Assembly (NCBI GenBank): GCA_028694275.1
Contig: JAQUTS010000012.1
Span: 1 to 20,635 of the forward strand
DNA length: 20,635 bases
From: Candidatus Gastranaerophilales bacterium
GTDB lineage: Bacteria > Cyanobacteriota > Vampirovibrionia > Gastranaerophilales > CAJFVJ01
Direction: 5' to 3'
Made by a program: the position numbers and the translations under genes. Below, piece by piece: positions 8,401 to 15,415 of the stretch. The notes below the pieces were generated by a model. It saw nothing but the letters and a program-made list of their open reading frames with translations, did no database searches and was not told where the DNA came from. Position 1 is the first letter of the stretch. Each line of letters begins with the position of its first letter.

Positions 8401-11400
8401 ATATCTTTTGTCGCAGAAACATTTGAGATTTCATCTTTTATAGAAAGGATATTTTGCTCAAAAACAGAAATATCATTTTTTATGTCATTTAAGTATGCGA
8501 TTAATTCATTATCAGCCTTTGTGTGAGATATTTCGCTTATGATATTTTTGAGCTCTCTTTGGTCTGATTCTATTGTAATCAGTGTGTTTTGGAGTGCATT
8601 CAAATCATCTGATGATTCCATAGATTTGATAACGAGTTCAAGGTTTTGAGTTCTTTCATCAAGAATGGATCTGAGCTCATAGATTACATCTTTGTTGGAG
8701 TCGATTTTTTGTTTTAGATCATCGAATTGCTGATAAGGAACTGCGTTTTCGATGGATTGTTGAATAGCACTCAAATCAGAAGTTTTGGACAGGTATTCAA
8801 GGGTGTTTTTGATATCTTTTTGCTCTGATTCGATGTCTGATAGGATACCTTTTAGGTAGTTGATATCATCAGGGTTAGAGGCATTTTGGGCAATTGATTC
8901 AACAGTGTCTTTAATGTATTTTTGCTCATTATCAAGGTTGAGCAAGACGTTTTTAAGATCAGAAATATCATCCGTTGATTCCATGGATTTGATAACGAGT
9001 TCAAGGTTTTGAGTTCTTTCATCAAGAATGGATCTGAGCTCATAGATGACATCTTTGTTGGAGTCGATTTTTTGTTTTAGATCATCGAATTGCTGATAAG
9101 GAACTGCATTTTCGATGGATTGTTGAATAGCACTCAAATCAGAAGTTTTGGAGAGGTATTCAAGGGTGTTTTTGATATCTTTTTGCTCTGATTCAATATC
9201 TGATAGGATACCTTTTAGGTAGTTGATATCATCAGGATTTGAGGCATTTTGAGCGATTGATTCAACAGTGTCTTTAATGTATTTTTGCTCATTATCAAGA
9301 TTGAGCAAGACGTTTTTAAGATCAGAAATATCATCCGTTGATTCCATGGATTTGATGACAAGTTCAAGGTTTTGAGTTCTATCATCAAGAATGGATCTGA
9401 GCTCATAAATGACATCTTTGTTGGAGTCGATTTTTTGTTTTAAATCATCGAATTCTTGAGGAGTGCGAAGCTGCTCAAGCTGTTCTTTGATTGATGAAAT
9501 ATCGCCTGTTGCATCATAAGCTCTGATTAGATATTCAAGCTGTTCGTGTCTTTCTTTTACGAGATCACCGAGCATAGAAATATCTGTTTTGTCAGCGGTA
9601 TTGTTCAGTTTGACATCAACTGTCAAAACAGAGTTGTGTACTTCTTCGATGGAGGCTTTGAGGGCATCTGTCGAAGTTTGAAGGTCTTTTAGTACATCAG
9701 GGTTGATGCTTCTCCCTACGTTTTGGATAATTTCTTTTGTAAATCTTATTTCTTCGATTATTTTATTTGAAATATCTTCAATATCAGCAACTTTTATCGT
9801 GACGTCTGTAAGTTTCACGGCTTCTTCAATTTTTGCTTGATTGTTTCTTAAAACGGAAAGAAGAGTGTCTTTTGATGAAATCAATTCTGAGTAGAGAGTT
9901 TTTGACAGGTCATTGATTTCATCAATGCGTTCAGAATTATCAAGGGCTTTGACCATAAGCTCAAAACGATCTTGATTTTCTTTTGCTGCCGTACAGATAG
10001 AGTCTTTTGCTCTTTCAATTTCTCCGTAAAGGTTGCCTGTGATTTGTTTCAAATCCTCTATTGCGTGGGCACTATCCACTGATTTGACAAATTCTTCAAG
10101 CTTGAGTTCTGATTCTCTTATGGTGTCAATTATGAGATATTTGCCGTTATTGATTTCATCAGAAATCTTGCTGTCAAGCTCGTTATCTTGGTTGTTATCA
10201 AGTGTTTGTATCAAGTATGCAAGTTTGTCTTGAATATCTTGAGAGTTTACTTTTTCGTCCAAAGAAGCCAAAACAGAGTCGAATTTTTGTTGGTTTTCTC
10301 TTATTACATCCAAAATAGAGGATTTGATGTAGTCAACATCTTCTGATAGATTTTGAGAGAGTTCTTTGATGTCTTCGAGTTTTTGGGCTGATTCGTTTTG
10401 GTTTTGCGTGGATATTTCATCAAGTTTGTTCTTGATAGAATCTTGAATTTCATCAAATTTGTATGATGTGTCCATCGCTTTTATCAAAAGTTCAAGTTTT
10501 TCTTGCCCTTCATTTAGGTTTATTAAGACGGAGTCTTTTGATGAATGGATTGTTGATAAAATATCGTTTGAGAGGTTATTAATCTCATCGAATCTGTGAT
10601 TGTTGTCCAAATTTTGTAATGTTGAATCGAGTTTTTGTTGATTTTCATCCACTACTTTTTGGATGTTTTCAGTCATTTCAGAGAATTTATTTTCGAAATT
10701 CAAGATGTAGTTTTTGAGAATATTAAGATCTTCAAATCCATCAATAATAGCACCGTTTGCCATATTGAATCTGTCTGTTATCTCTTGCAAATCTTTTGTT
10801 AAATCAAGCAAATCATCTTTTTGTAAGAATTTTTTCAGTCCGTTTTCAAATTCAAAAATTCTGTTTTTGATTTCATTAAGATTAAAATTTTCAAAGATAT
10901 TTTCAAGTTTGCTGAAACTTTTGTCAGAAATAGAGCGACTGTGCTTGATTTCTTCTAATATTATGCCAAGATCATTTGTCAAAAATGATATTTCTTTTCC
11001 GACTTCTGAAAAATTCAAAACAGAAATGACTTTTTGCAGCTCATCCATTTTTTCTTGGGAGAGCTTGTTGTTATTGTCTATTTCGCTGAGGACTTGCTCA
11101 AATTGTGCAAAGGCTTTTGTGTTCTCAAGGTTTTCGCTGATGCCTTTGAGTCCTTGGATTATTTCTGAATTGTTGATGGATTCGATGATAGAATATTTGA
11201 CGCCTTCGAGTTTTTCATCATAGTTGAAAGAATCAAGCTTTTCTTTGATTTCATTTAGCCTGTTGTCTTGCAAAATAGAGTCAAGAGTGTTTTTTATTCC
11301 CGTTAATTCTTCAGCATTATCTATTGAACTCATCATTGCTTTGAGCTCTAAAAACCCTTCTTGGTTGATTGTTTCGACAAGAGAGTTGATTGTGTTGATT

Positions 11401-12221
11401 TTTTCTTCTAAAGTCCCTACCTGCTCTTTTATGGAGGCACTGTTTTCTATAACCTGATTGAAGTTGTCGATGTTTCGAATAAGGTGTTTTGTATTGTATG
11501 ACAGGTCTTCTATTTTGCTTGAAAATTCGCTGTAAAGCCCCGATTCTTCGAATGCTTTGCCGAGGTCTTTGTATTTTTCGTCAAAAATTGACAAAGAAGA
11601 CATTATCGCATTGACTGATACATTGATTGAAAATAACTCTTTTGCAATATCAATGCCCGCATCAAGCTTTGATAGTTTATTTGTGATGTCGCTTGCTCTT
11701 TTGAAGTTTTGTTTGAGCTCGCGCAATAACTGGTCAAATTCTTCATCAAAATCACCACAGTCAGAGCGCAAACCGCGGAGGAATTTTTCGGGGCTTTCGC
11801 CTGAAAAGGAGCTGATTTTGTTGCTTATATCAGAAACTATGCCCTGGATTATTTTTACTTTGTACGAAAATGTTTCAACAATTGCGACAAAAAGATTAAT
11901 GTCATCGTCGATGTTTTTGTCTATGTTTTTGGCTATATTTTGAACTTTTGAAAGATTTGTATCGAGATTTTTGAATTGTTCTTTCAAAAAATCTGTCTTG
12001 AAGGAGATATTTTTGTTCAGGTTTTCAAAAACTTTATCAATGTGGTCAAATTTTTTGGACTTAACCGCGTCATCTATGACATTCGTTAAGTTTTTGAAAT
12101 CGTTTTTCGGCAGTTCAAAGGCTGTTTTTTGCTCTTGCAGAGTTTCTTTGATGTTTTTGATTTTCTGATTTGAGCTGTCAATTAAACCTATAATGTTCTC
12201 TATATTTCTCTCGTCTATCAT
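5466..12221 (-). CDS. Giant coiled-coil protein, 2251 residues, unknown function
   Basis: This single uninterrupted ORF starts at ATG 12221-12219 and ends at TAA 5468-5466. Almost the whole chain is heptad-like helix rich in Asn, Asp, Glu, Ile, Leu, Lys and Ser, with few Pro, one Trp and about two Cys. I see no signal peptide, no membrane segment, no Walker motif and no enzymatic domain, so it is probably a cytoplasmic rod or filament. Residues 1-525 are non-repetitive. Residues 526-837 carry a degenerate 45-residue repeat. Residues 924 to about 1202 carry a 121-residue repeat in 2.3 near-identical copies. The C-terminal third has many short SLOG-free helices such as KIDDKLELILSKL. Bacterial coiled-coil cytoskeletal proteins (crescentin, FilP) are possible analogues in shape only. 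SMC-type proteins are excluded by the missing ATPase heads. No clear Shine-Dalgarno site is seen. It may have its own promoter in the 125-base gap after the glycosylase gene. Confidence 0.9.
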   Translation of the reverse strand: MIDERNIENIIGLIDSSNQKIKNIKETLQEQKTAFELPKNDFKNLTNVIDDAVKSKKFDHIDKVFENLNKNISFKTDFLKEQFKNLDTNLSKVQNIAKNIDKNIDDDINLFVAIVETFSYKVKIIQGIVSDISNKISSFSGESPEKFLRGLRSDCGDFDEEFDQLLRELKQNFKRASDITNKLSKLDAGIDIAKELFSINVSVNAIMSSLSIFDEKYKDLGKAFEESGLYSEFSSKIEDLSYNTKHLIRNIDNFNQVIENSASIKEQVGTLEEKINTINSLVETINQEGFLELKAMMSSIDNAEELTGIKNTLDSILQDNRLNEIKEKLDSFNYDEKLEGVKYSIIESINNSEIIQGLKGISENLENTKAFAQFEQVLSEIDNNNKLSQEKMDELQKVISVLNFSEVGKEISFLTNDLGIILEEIKHSRSISDKSFSKLENIFENFNLNEIKNRIFEFENGLKKFLQKDDLLDLTKDLQEITDRFNMANGAIIDGFEDLNILKNYILNFENKFSEMTENIQKVVDENQQKLDSTLQNLDNNHRFDEINNLSNDILSTIHSSKDSVLINLNEGQEKLELLIKAMDTSYKFDEIQDSIKNKLDEISTQNQNESAQKLEDIKELSQNLSEDVDYIKSSILDVIRENQQKFDSVLASLDEKVNSQDIQDKLAYLIQTLDNNQDNELDSKISDEINNGKYLIIDTIRESELKLEEFVKSVDSAHAIEDLKQITGNLYGEIERAKDSICTAAKENQDRFELMVKALDNSERIDEINDLSKTLYSELISSKDTLLSVLRNNQAKIEEAVKLTDVTIKVADIEDISNKIIEEIRFTKEIIQNVGRSINPDVLKDLQTSTDALKASIEEVHNSVLTVDVKLNNTADKTDISMLGDLVKERHEQLEYLIRAYDATGDISSIKEQLEQLRTPQEFDDLKQKIDSNKDVIYELRSILDDRTQNLELVIKSMESTDDISDLKNVLLNLDNEQKYIKDTVESIAQNASNPDDINYLKGILSDIESEQKDIKNTLEYLSKTSDLSAIQQSIENAVPYQQFDDLKQKIDSNKDVIYELRSILDERTQNLELVIKSMESTDDISDLKNVLLNLDNEQKYIKDTVESIAQNASNPDDINYLKGILSDIESEQKDIKNTLEYLSKTSDLSAIQQSIENAVPYQQFDDLKQKIDSNKDVIYELRSILDERTQNLELVIKSMESSDDLNALQNTLITIESDQRELKNIISEISHTKADNELIAYLNDIKNDISVFEQNILSIKDEISNVSATKDIQEAVEHLENIHYSIKESDNKRDNISAVISDIDNKISEIKTSTDINYDIKALLSTLQQDQLTIKALISSIEGPDDETINLIKNQIITTESAIRDFIEADSSKQEISQIKGQLDGLTQQILVQVMQIFDNISFDQETQEIKEYIDESHNSVKNTLNMFKTNIERLLDAPKPIYIDELKHEIDKIAQGLDEIGPEMSEYVNTITSLRVSLEELSKTKETVLLIDQNINNTAQYIEEISQILKQNAANIELLYTRNEAKEDFTKLKSILDDILSRQQEQNDNIQKENLKEGIDNVNLSINYINENLNTFLSEYRIFQDNLSSTTQNMEAMAATFAQTDSINSEYKKSVNETFKSLKKDFTSVISTVDSLYEDMNKVSSLTSQMVEISAKDKADILDDMRVIKDIIETSEINKLKDSFSTIIFSINGFLNSVDEKFASIIENTQEASDFTKENQEISQNIKASIINLIEWTDSASREFNHIENSVDSIKDLFSDITNEIRQISQIKDILADLDGAVASRVEEIIEGQLDSKIDAQILPEFELLEQKIDKKLAQKLANLSAAQEQDKQEVKTLFTEDSQSLKELINIIEQNIFSKIKSGVEQVLDKEFDLTPLFDKITGEFALANEKLEDGLNKIDSELYQSNVRIEDGFTSIANVVSNLNETLDSGLNDVDKAIKNISFDEVTSAVDKGLNAIGKKLDDTNLSQAITKIDDEFLAMNKKLDVDFFDLNKRVVDEFGIIEEKMDSKTDSMLKNIDESNKNLNKEIISVSSKINNVKDDINDIITTAKTEFVQNIDTTKTTLEGQNSSMLKTIEEIRDELLKDMSATVEKIANKLDTQTAAIENIGALKAAIAKMAKPDKKAVNTELNDAIKNIEQTKSSIEKLSEKIEAQNTSINAMGKFRKEIKEELDQIVDNIDDQTGMMLKNIEQSKEEMSFLKTNAEEQFSTIIQNISSIEKRVSSQENQIKSIDDKLELILSKLSKKG
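8615..9452 (-). repeat. Tandem 363-bp repeat (121 residues), 2.3 copies, inside the giant gene
   Basis: In coding order the copies are A (9452-9090), B (9089-8727) and a partial C (8726 to about 8615). Each begins at the codons for FDDLKQKIDSNKDVIYEL. Comparing one full period of A and B by eye, I count 13 base differences in 363. Only one changes the protein (Asp/Glu in SILDDRTQ versus SILDERTQ). Partial copy C matches B with two differences over its first roughly 85 bases and then diverges near 8615. The array reflects a recent in-frame tandem duplication. Confidence 0.92.
9711..10646 (-). repeat. Degenerate 45-residue (135-bp) protein repeat inside the giant gene
   Basis: Residues 526-837 of the giant protein show repeats anchored on an ENQxK[LF]E-like start: ENQQKLDS (526), EGQEKLEL (571), ENQQKFDS (642), ESELKLEE (703), ENQDRFEL (748) and NNQAKIEE (793). 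The intervals are 45, 71, 61, 45 and 45 residues. Each unit continues with K[AS][LMV]D, then [DE][EL]I..L, then S[SA]KD. The register is clear, but sequence identity between units is low, so these are old duplications. Confidence 0.65.
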
Positions 12222-12258
12222 TCAAGCCAGTTCTCTTATCGTCTACCCATTTTCGTTA

Positions 12259-12264
12259 ATTGTA
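12259..12264 (-). promoter_or_regulatory. Possible -10 box for the giant gene
   Basis: On the minus strand TACAAT lies 37 bases before the ATG of the giant gene, which would leave a leader of about 30 bases. The best -35 candidate (TTAGCG, 18 bases further upstream) is poor. The gap 12222-12346 shows no intrinsic terminator after the glycosylase gene, so read-through from hydG-udg is also possible. Confidence 0.3.
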
Positions 12265-12346
12265 CCAAAGGCATAGCAAAATCGCTAAAATAATTACAAT
12301 ACATATTACAAAAATTTATAAAACAAAGCCAAAAAACGCTCTAAAT

Positions 12347-12946
12347 CTAGTCTTTGCATAATGTTTGATAATATTGTTTGATTTTTTTAATATCCTCTGT
12401 CATAAGCCATTTTGGTGAACCTTCTTTTAAGGATGGATTTCTTAGAAGATATGAAGGATGAAAAATCGGCATGACTTTGGCTTTTGATGGGTGTCCAATC
12501 CATTCACCGCGGATTTTAGAAATCGGAAGTTTACTTCCGATTATGGATTTGAGCGCAGTAGCTCCGCAAAGAAGTATGATTTTGGGCTTGATGATTTCAA
12601 TTTGGGCATCGAGGTATTTTCGGCATTGTGCTTTTTCTGTTTCTGTAGGGACGCGGTTATTTGGCGGTCTGCATTTGACTGTATTGCAGATATAAATATC
12701 CTTTTCGCGTGTCAGCCCTTGGGTTTTGAACAATTCATCCAAAAGCTTGCCTGCACGCCCGATAAAAGGAATCCCTGTTTCATCCTCATTTTGCCCGGGA
12801 GCCTCACCTATCAGCATAATCAAAGCATCAGGGCTACCATCAGAAAAAACGGACTTTGTGCGCGTTGACCCGAGCTCACAATCAAAACACTTTTCACAAG
12901 TGCTTTTTACTTGATCAAGCTTTTGAGTTTTTTCTGATTCGTTCAT
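12347..12946 (-). CDS. Type-4 uracil-DNA glycosylase (iron-sulfur)
   Basis: This 199-residue enzyme removes uracil, formed by cytosine deamination, from DNA as the first step of base excision repair. Motif 1 reads GEAPGQNEDETGIPFIGRAG (47-66) and motif 2 reads FHPSYLLR (162-169). The four [4Fe-4S] ligands of family 4 fall at Cys20, Cys23, Cys92 and Cys108. The C-x2-C-E-L start and the 16-residue Cys92-Cys108 spacing (KCRPPNNRVP) match the Thermus family-4 enzyme. Cys17, Cys87, Cys127 and Cys197 are extra. Its ATG shares one base with the hydG stop (TAATG), so translation is probably coupled. Pairing a repair enzyme with a hydrogenase maturase is odd. The shared feature is an iron-sulfur cluster in each. 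Confidence 0.92.
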   Translation of the reverse strand: MNESEKTQKLDQVKSTCEKCFDCELGSTRTKSVFSDGSPDALIMLIGEAPGQNEDETGIPFIGRAGKLLDELFKTQGLTREKDIYICNTVKCRPPNNRVPTETEKAQCRKYLDAQIEIIKPKIILLCGATALKSIIGSKLPISKIRGEWIGHPSKAKVMPIFHPSYLLRNPSLKEGSPKWLMTEDIKKIKQYYQTLCKD

Positions 12947-14322
12947 TAAATATATACGTCTCTTTCGCCGTTTTGGATTCTTTCAAGTTTTCTTTTGGCT
13001 TCTGCTTTGATTTTTTCATCTTCAACAGCAGAAACTTCTTTTTCGATTAGGGCGTTTCCTGCTTTTTTGAGTTCATCTGAGCCATAGTCTTCTATGTATT
13101 CTTTGAAAGTCAAAAGAGCATTGGTATTGCAAAAACGCTTGATAAGACCGGGTTTTGCCAAGTCCATAAAGTCTTTGCCTGTTCTGCCTTTTCTGTAGCA
13201 GCTTGTGCAAAAACTTGGGATAAAGTCACCTTGAGCAAGTTTGAGAACTATTTCATCGAGCTCTCTACTATCACTCATTTCAAACTGTTCTGATGAATCT
13301 TTATATAGAGAGTAGCCGCCAGGGTTTGTTTTGGAACCGGCACTGATTTGGGATACTCCAAGTTGCAATAGCTCATGTCTTAATTCGGGAGTTTCTCTTG
13401 TGGAGAGTACAAGACCTGTATAAGGCACTGCCAAGCGGATTAGGGCTACTATTTTTTTGAATTCTTTATCTGACATTTGATCAGGAGGATTTTGGGAGAA
13501 AGCAACACCTTCTGCCGGTTCAATTCTTGGAACTGATATAGTATGAGGACCTACGCCGTATTTGGTGTCCAAATACTGTGCGTGCATTAATGTTGCAAGA
13601 GTTTCAAATTTGTAATCAGCAAGCCCGAATAATGGCCCGATGCCTATATCTTGAATCCCTGCTTCCAGTGCTCTGTCCATAGCTTCTAATCGCCAATCAT
13701 AGTCAGATTTTTTGCCTGATGGGTGGACAGTTGTGTAGGTTTCTCTGTGATATGTTTCTTGGAAAAGCTGATACGTGCCGATACCAAAAGAATTTAGGCG
13801 TTTGAAACCTTCCACATCCAAAGGTGCAATATTGACGTTGATGCGTCTTATTTCGCCGTTGAAAACTTTTTCATGGTAGATTCTGTCCATTATTTCTTCA
13901 AGGTAGTCAAGGCCTGCTTTTTTGTATTCTTCACCTGTTAAAAGAATGATTCTTTTGTGGCCTTGGTTCATAAGGGCTTTGGCTTCTTCTACGACTTCTT
14001 GCGGGGTCAAATGTCTTCTTGTGATGCATTTGTTATCACGCCTGAAAGCACAATATACGCAATTGTTAGAGCAATAGTTGCTGGCGTAAAGCGGTGCAAA
14101 AAGTACGATTCTTTTGCCGTAAATTTTTTCTTTTAATTCTTTTGCTGCGTGGAAGATTTTATCCAGTAATTTGTCATCTTCGACGTTGAGAAGAGTCGCT
14201 GACTCTTGGAGATTAAGCCCTTTTAGCATTAGAGCCTTATTAAGAATCTCATCTACTTTTTTTTCGGTTGGTTGTTCTTTCAGTAATGAGTTTATTACAT
14301 CAACGTTTATGATTTCTGACAT
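12946..14322 (-). CDS. hydG: [FeFe]-hydrogenase H-cluster radical SAM maturase HydG
   Basis: HydG cleaves tyrosine and supplies the CO and CN ligands, as an Fe(CO)2(CN) unit, for the H-cluster of [FeFe] hydrogenase. The radical SAM cluster motif is CSNNCVYC (Cys84, Cys88, Cys91). The diagnostic C-terminal auxiliary cluster motif is C-x2-C-x22-C (Cys372, Cys375, Cys398, in CTSCYRKGRTGKDFM and KRFCNTNALLTF). This separates it from its paralogue ThiH. The 458-residue length is typical. AGGA lies 9-12 bases before the ATG. The gene overlaps the glycosylase gene by one base downstream. hydE, hydF and the hydrogenase are not in the window, so they must lie elsewhere if the pathway works. Confidence 0.95.
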   Translation of the reverse strand: MSEIINVDVINSLLKEQPTEKKVDEILNKALMLKGLNLQESATLLNVEDDKLLDKIFHAAKELKEKIYGKRIVLFAPLYASNYCSNNCVYCAFRRDNKCITRRHLTPQEVVEEAKALMNQGHKRIILLTGEEYKKAGLDYLEEIMDRIYHEKVFNGEIRRINVNIAPLDVEGFKRLNSFGIGTYQLFQETYHRETYTTVHPSGKKSDYDWRLEAMDRALEAGIQDIGIGPLFGLADYKFETLATLMHAQYLDTKYGVGPHTISVPRIEPAEGVAFSQNPPDQMSDKEFKKIVALIRLAVPYTGLVLSTRETPELRHELLQLGVSQISAGSKTNPGGYSLYKDSSEQFEMSDSRELDEIVLKLAQGDFIPSFCTSCYRKGRTGKDFMDLAKPGLIKRFCNTNALLTFKEYIEDYGSDELKKAGNALIEKEVSAVEDEKIKAEAKRKLERIQNGERDVYI

Positions 14323-14348
14323 TATAAAATCCTCGCTTTCCGTTTTTA

Positions 14349-14354
14349 ATTATA
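14349..14354 (-). promoter_or_regulatory. Possible -10 box for hydG-udg
   Basis: TATAAT reads on the minus strand 26 bases before the hydG ATG. That is a sensible distance for a short leader holding the AGGA ribosome site. No good -35 box is seen at 16-18 bases. Confidence 0.35.
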
Positions 14355-14454
14355 CGTCGAACAAAAAAGGACAATTATTAAGATTTTATAATGATTTATT
14401 TGGGATTTTCTTGTTCGTATAGCTGATATGGTGGATTAACTTGTTTTTTGTGTG

Positions 14455-14460
14455 TATAAT
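14455..14460 (+). promoter_or_regulatory. Possible -10 box for the unknown gene and era
   Basis: A perfect TATAAT preceded directly by TGTG lies 70 bases before the ATG at 14531. The -35 region is weak (TGGATT, 17 bases upstream). It is the best plus-strand candidate in the hydG/14531 divergent spacer. Confidence 0.4.
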
Positions 14461-14530
14461 TTTTTGTACACGATATTTTTGTTGCACCAAAACGGCAACA
14501 TTTGATTACAAATATTAAAAAAGGCAAAAA

Positions 14531-15415
14531 ATGGAAGATTTTACCCCTCCAAAAGATAATCTTGAGGACGCTCAAATCAAATTTCAGCGTCTTTGTGAAA
14601 TGGCTAATGATATAGAAGTAAACGGCCCGCAAGGCTCTGATGCAATTGCACATCAGATTGTTTTGTCTGCTGTTCTCAAATCCGATAATGAGTTTTTGCA
14701 TGATATTTTAGAGCAAGCCCTTTTTGATGAAAATCACACGGAGCTTTTAAAAACAATGCTTGCAGGCATTTTGGGCAACAAGAAAAAAATCAAACCTCTT
14801 TTAAGGCTCATTGATGAAACATTGAATGATGATTTATCTTTTGATGAAACAACGGCGAAAAAGGATTCTCTTCTTTTGGTTTCTGATGCGATAATTAGGG
14901 CAATTTGCGAAAAAACACATGATCATAGCCAGTGTATTTGTGCTTTGTACAAAATTTATGTTGCGTCTTGTCTTGAAAAAAATGACTATCCTTTGGCGGA
15001 CAAGCTTTTGCAGCAATTTATCAATACACTTCCCGGCAAGGCGGAAGCTATTGATGCGATGCTTTTGAATATTATCAAAGACAAAAACATGGAAATTAAC
15101 CCCAAATTGGTCGCGATAGAGATTTTGACACGTTCAAAAGGCGGAGATGTTTTTGAGTGTTTGGAAGATATTATGCTTAATATCAATGATTATGCAAATG
15201 ATGCAAAAGAAATGCTTTATCTTTTGGATGTAATAACAAAAGCTATTAATGCTATGATGGTACAAGGTGTAGGACTCAGATATGATGAGGTTTTGTCGGT
15301 TTTGAACAATTTGCAGTTTTTACCGGGCATCGAAAGTCATGATCTTTTAGCAATCATAAATAGAATAGAAAGTCGCATCAAGGATATAAACGAGATGCAC
15401 GATAGGGTGAATTAA
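14531..15415 (+). CDS. Unknown all-helical protein, coupled to era
   Basis: This 294-residue soluble protein has no signal peptide or membrane segment. It appears to be built wholly of amphipathic helices, for example AHQIVLSAVLKSDNEFL, DSLLLVSDAIIRAI, YPLADKLLQQFI and AKEMLYLLDVITKAINAMM. The pattern recalls helical-repeat (HEAT or TPR-like) solenoids, but I can assign no family. AAAGG lies about 7 bases before the ATG. Its TAA and the era ATG share one base (TAATG at 15413-15417), so the two are translated as a coupled pair. A role linked to Era (ribosome assembly) is a guess from context only. Confidence 0.85.
   Translation: MEDFTPPKDNLEDAQIKFQRLCEMANDIEVNGPQGSDAIAHQIVLSAVLKSDNEFLHDILEQALFDENHTELLKTMLAGILGNKKKIKPLLRLIDETLNDDLSFDETTAKKDSLLLVSDAIIRAICEKTHDHSQCICALYKIYVASCLEKNDYPLADKLLQQFINTLPGKAEAIDAMLLNIIKDKNMEINPKLVAIEILTRSKGGDVFECLEDIMLNINDYANDAKEMLYLLDVITKAINAMMVQGVGLRYDEVLSVLNNLQFLPGIESHDLLAIINRIESRIKDINEMHDRVN

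Noticed and set aside
8852..9415. Two near-identical short minus-strand frames of 66 codons
   Set aside because: They are the other reading frame of the 363-bp repeat. Their similarity to each other comes from the DNA duplication, not from coding constraint in that frame.
8615..9452. The tandem repeats as a CRISPR array or mobile element
   Set aside because: The repeat unit is 363 bp, fully coding and in frame, with no spacers, terminal inverted repeats or transposase.
10714..11223. A 169-codon plus-strand frame, one of many open frames opposite the giant coiled-coil gene
   Set aside because: They mirror the Glu/Lys/Ile-rich codon pattern of the real gene and give Ser/Phe/Leu-rich nonsense. 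None has a ribosome site or family resemblance.
5466..12221. The giant protein as an SMC/Rad50 ATPase or a methyl-accepting chemotaxis protein
   Set aside because: No Walker A/B or ABC signature at either end, no membrane segment and no conserved hairpin tip of the signalling domain.
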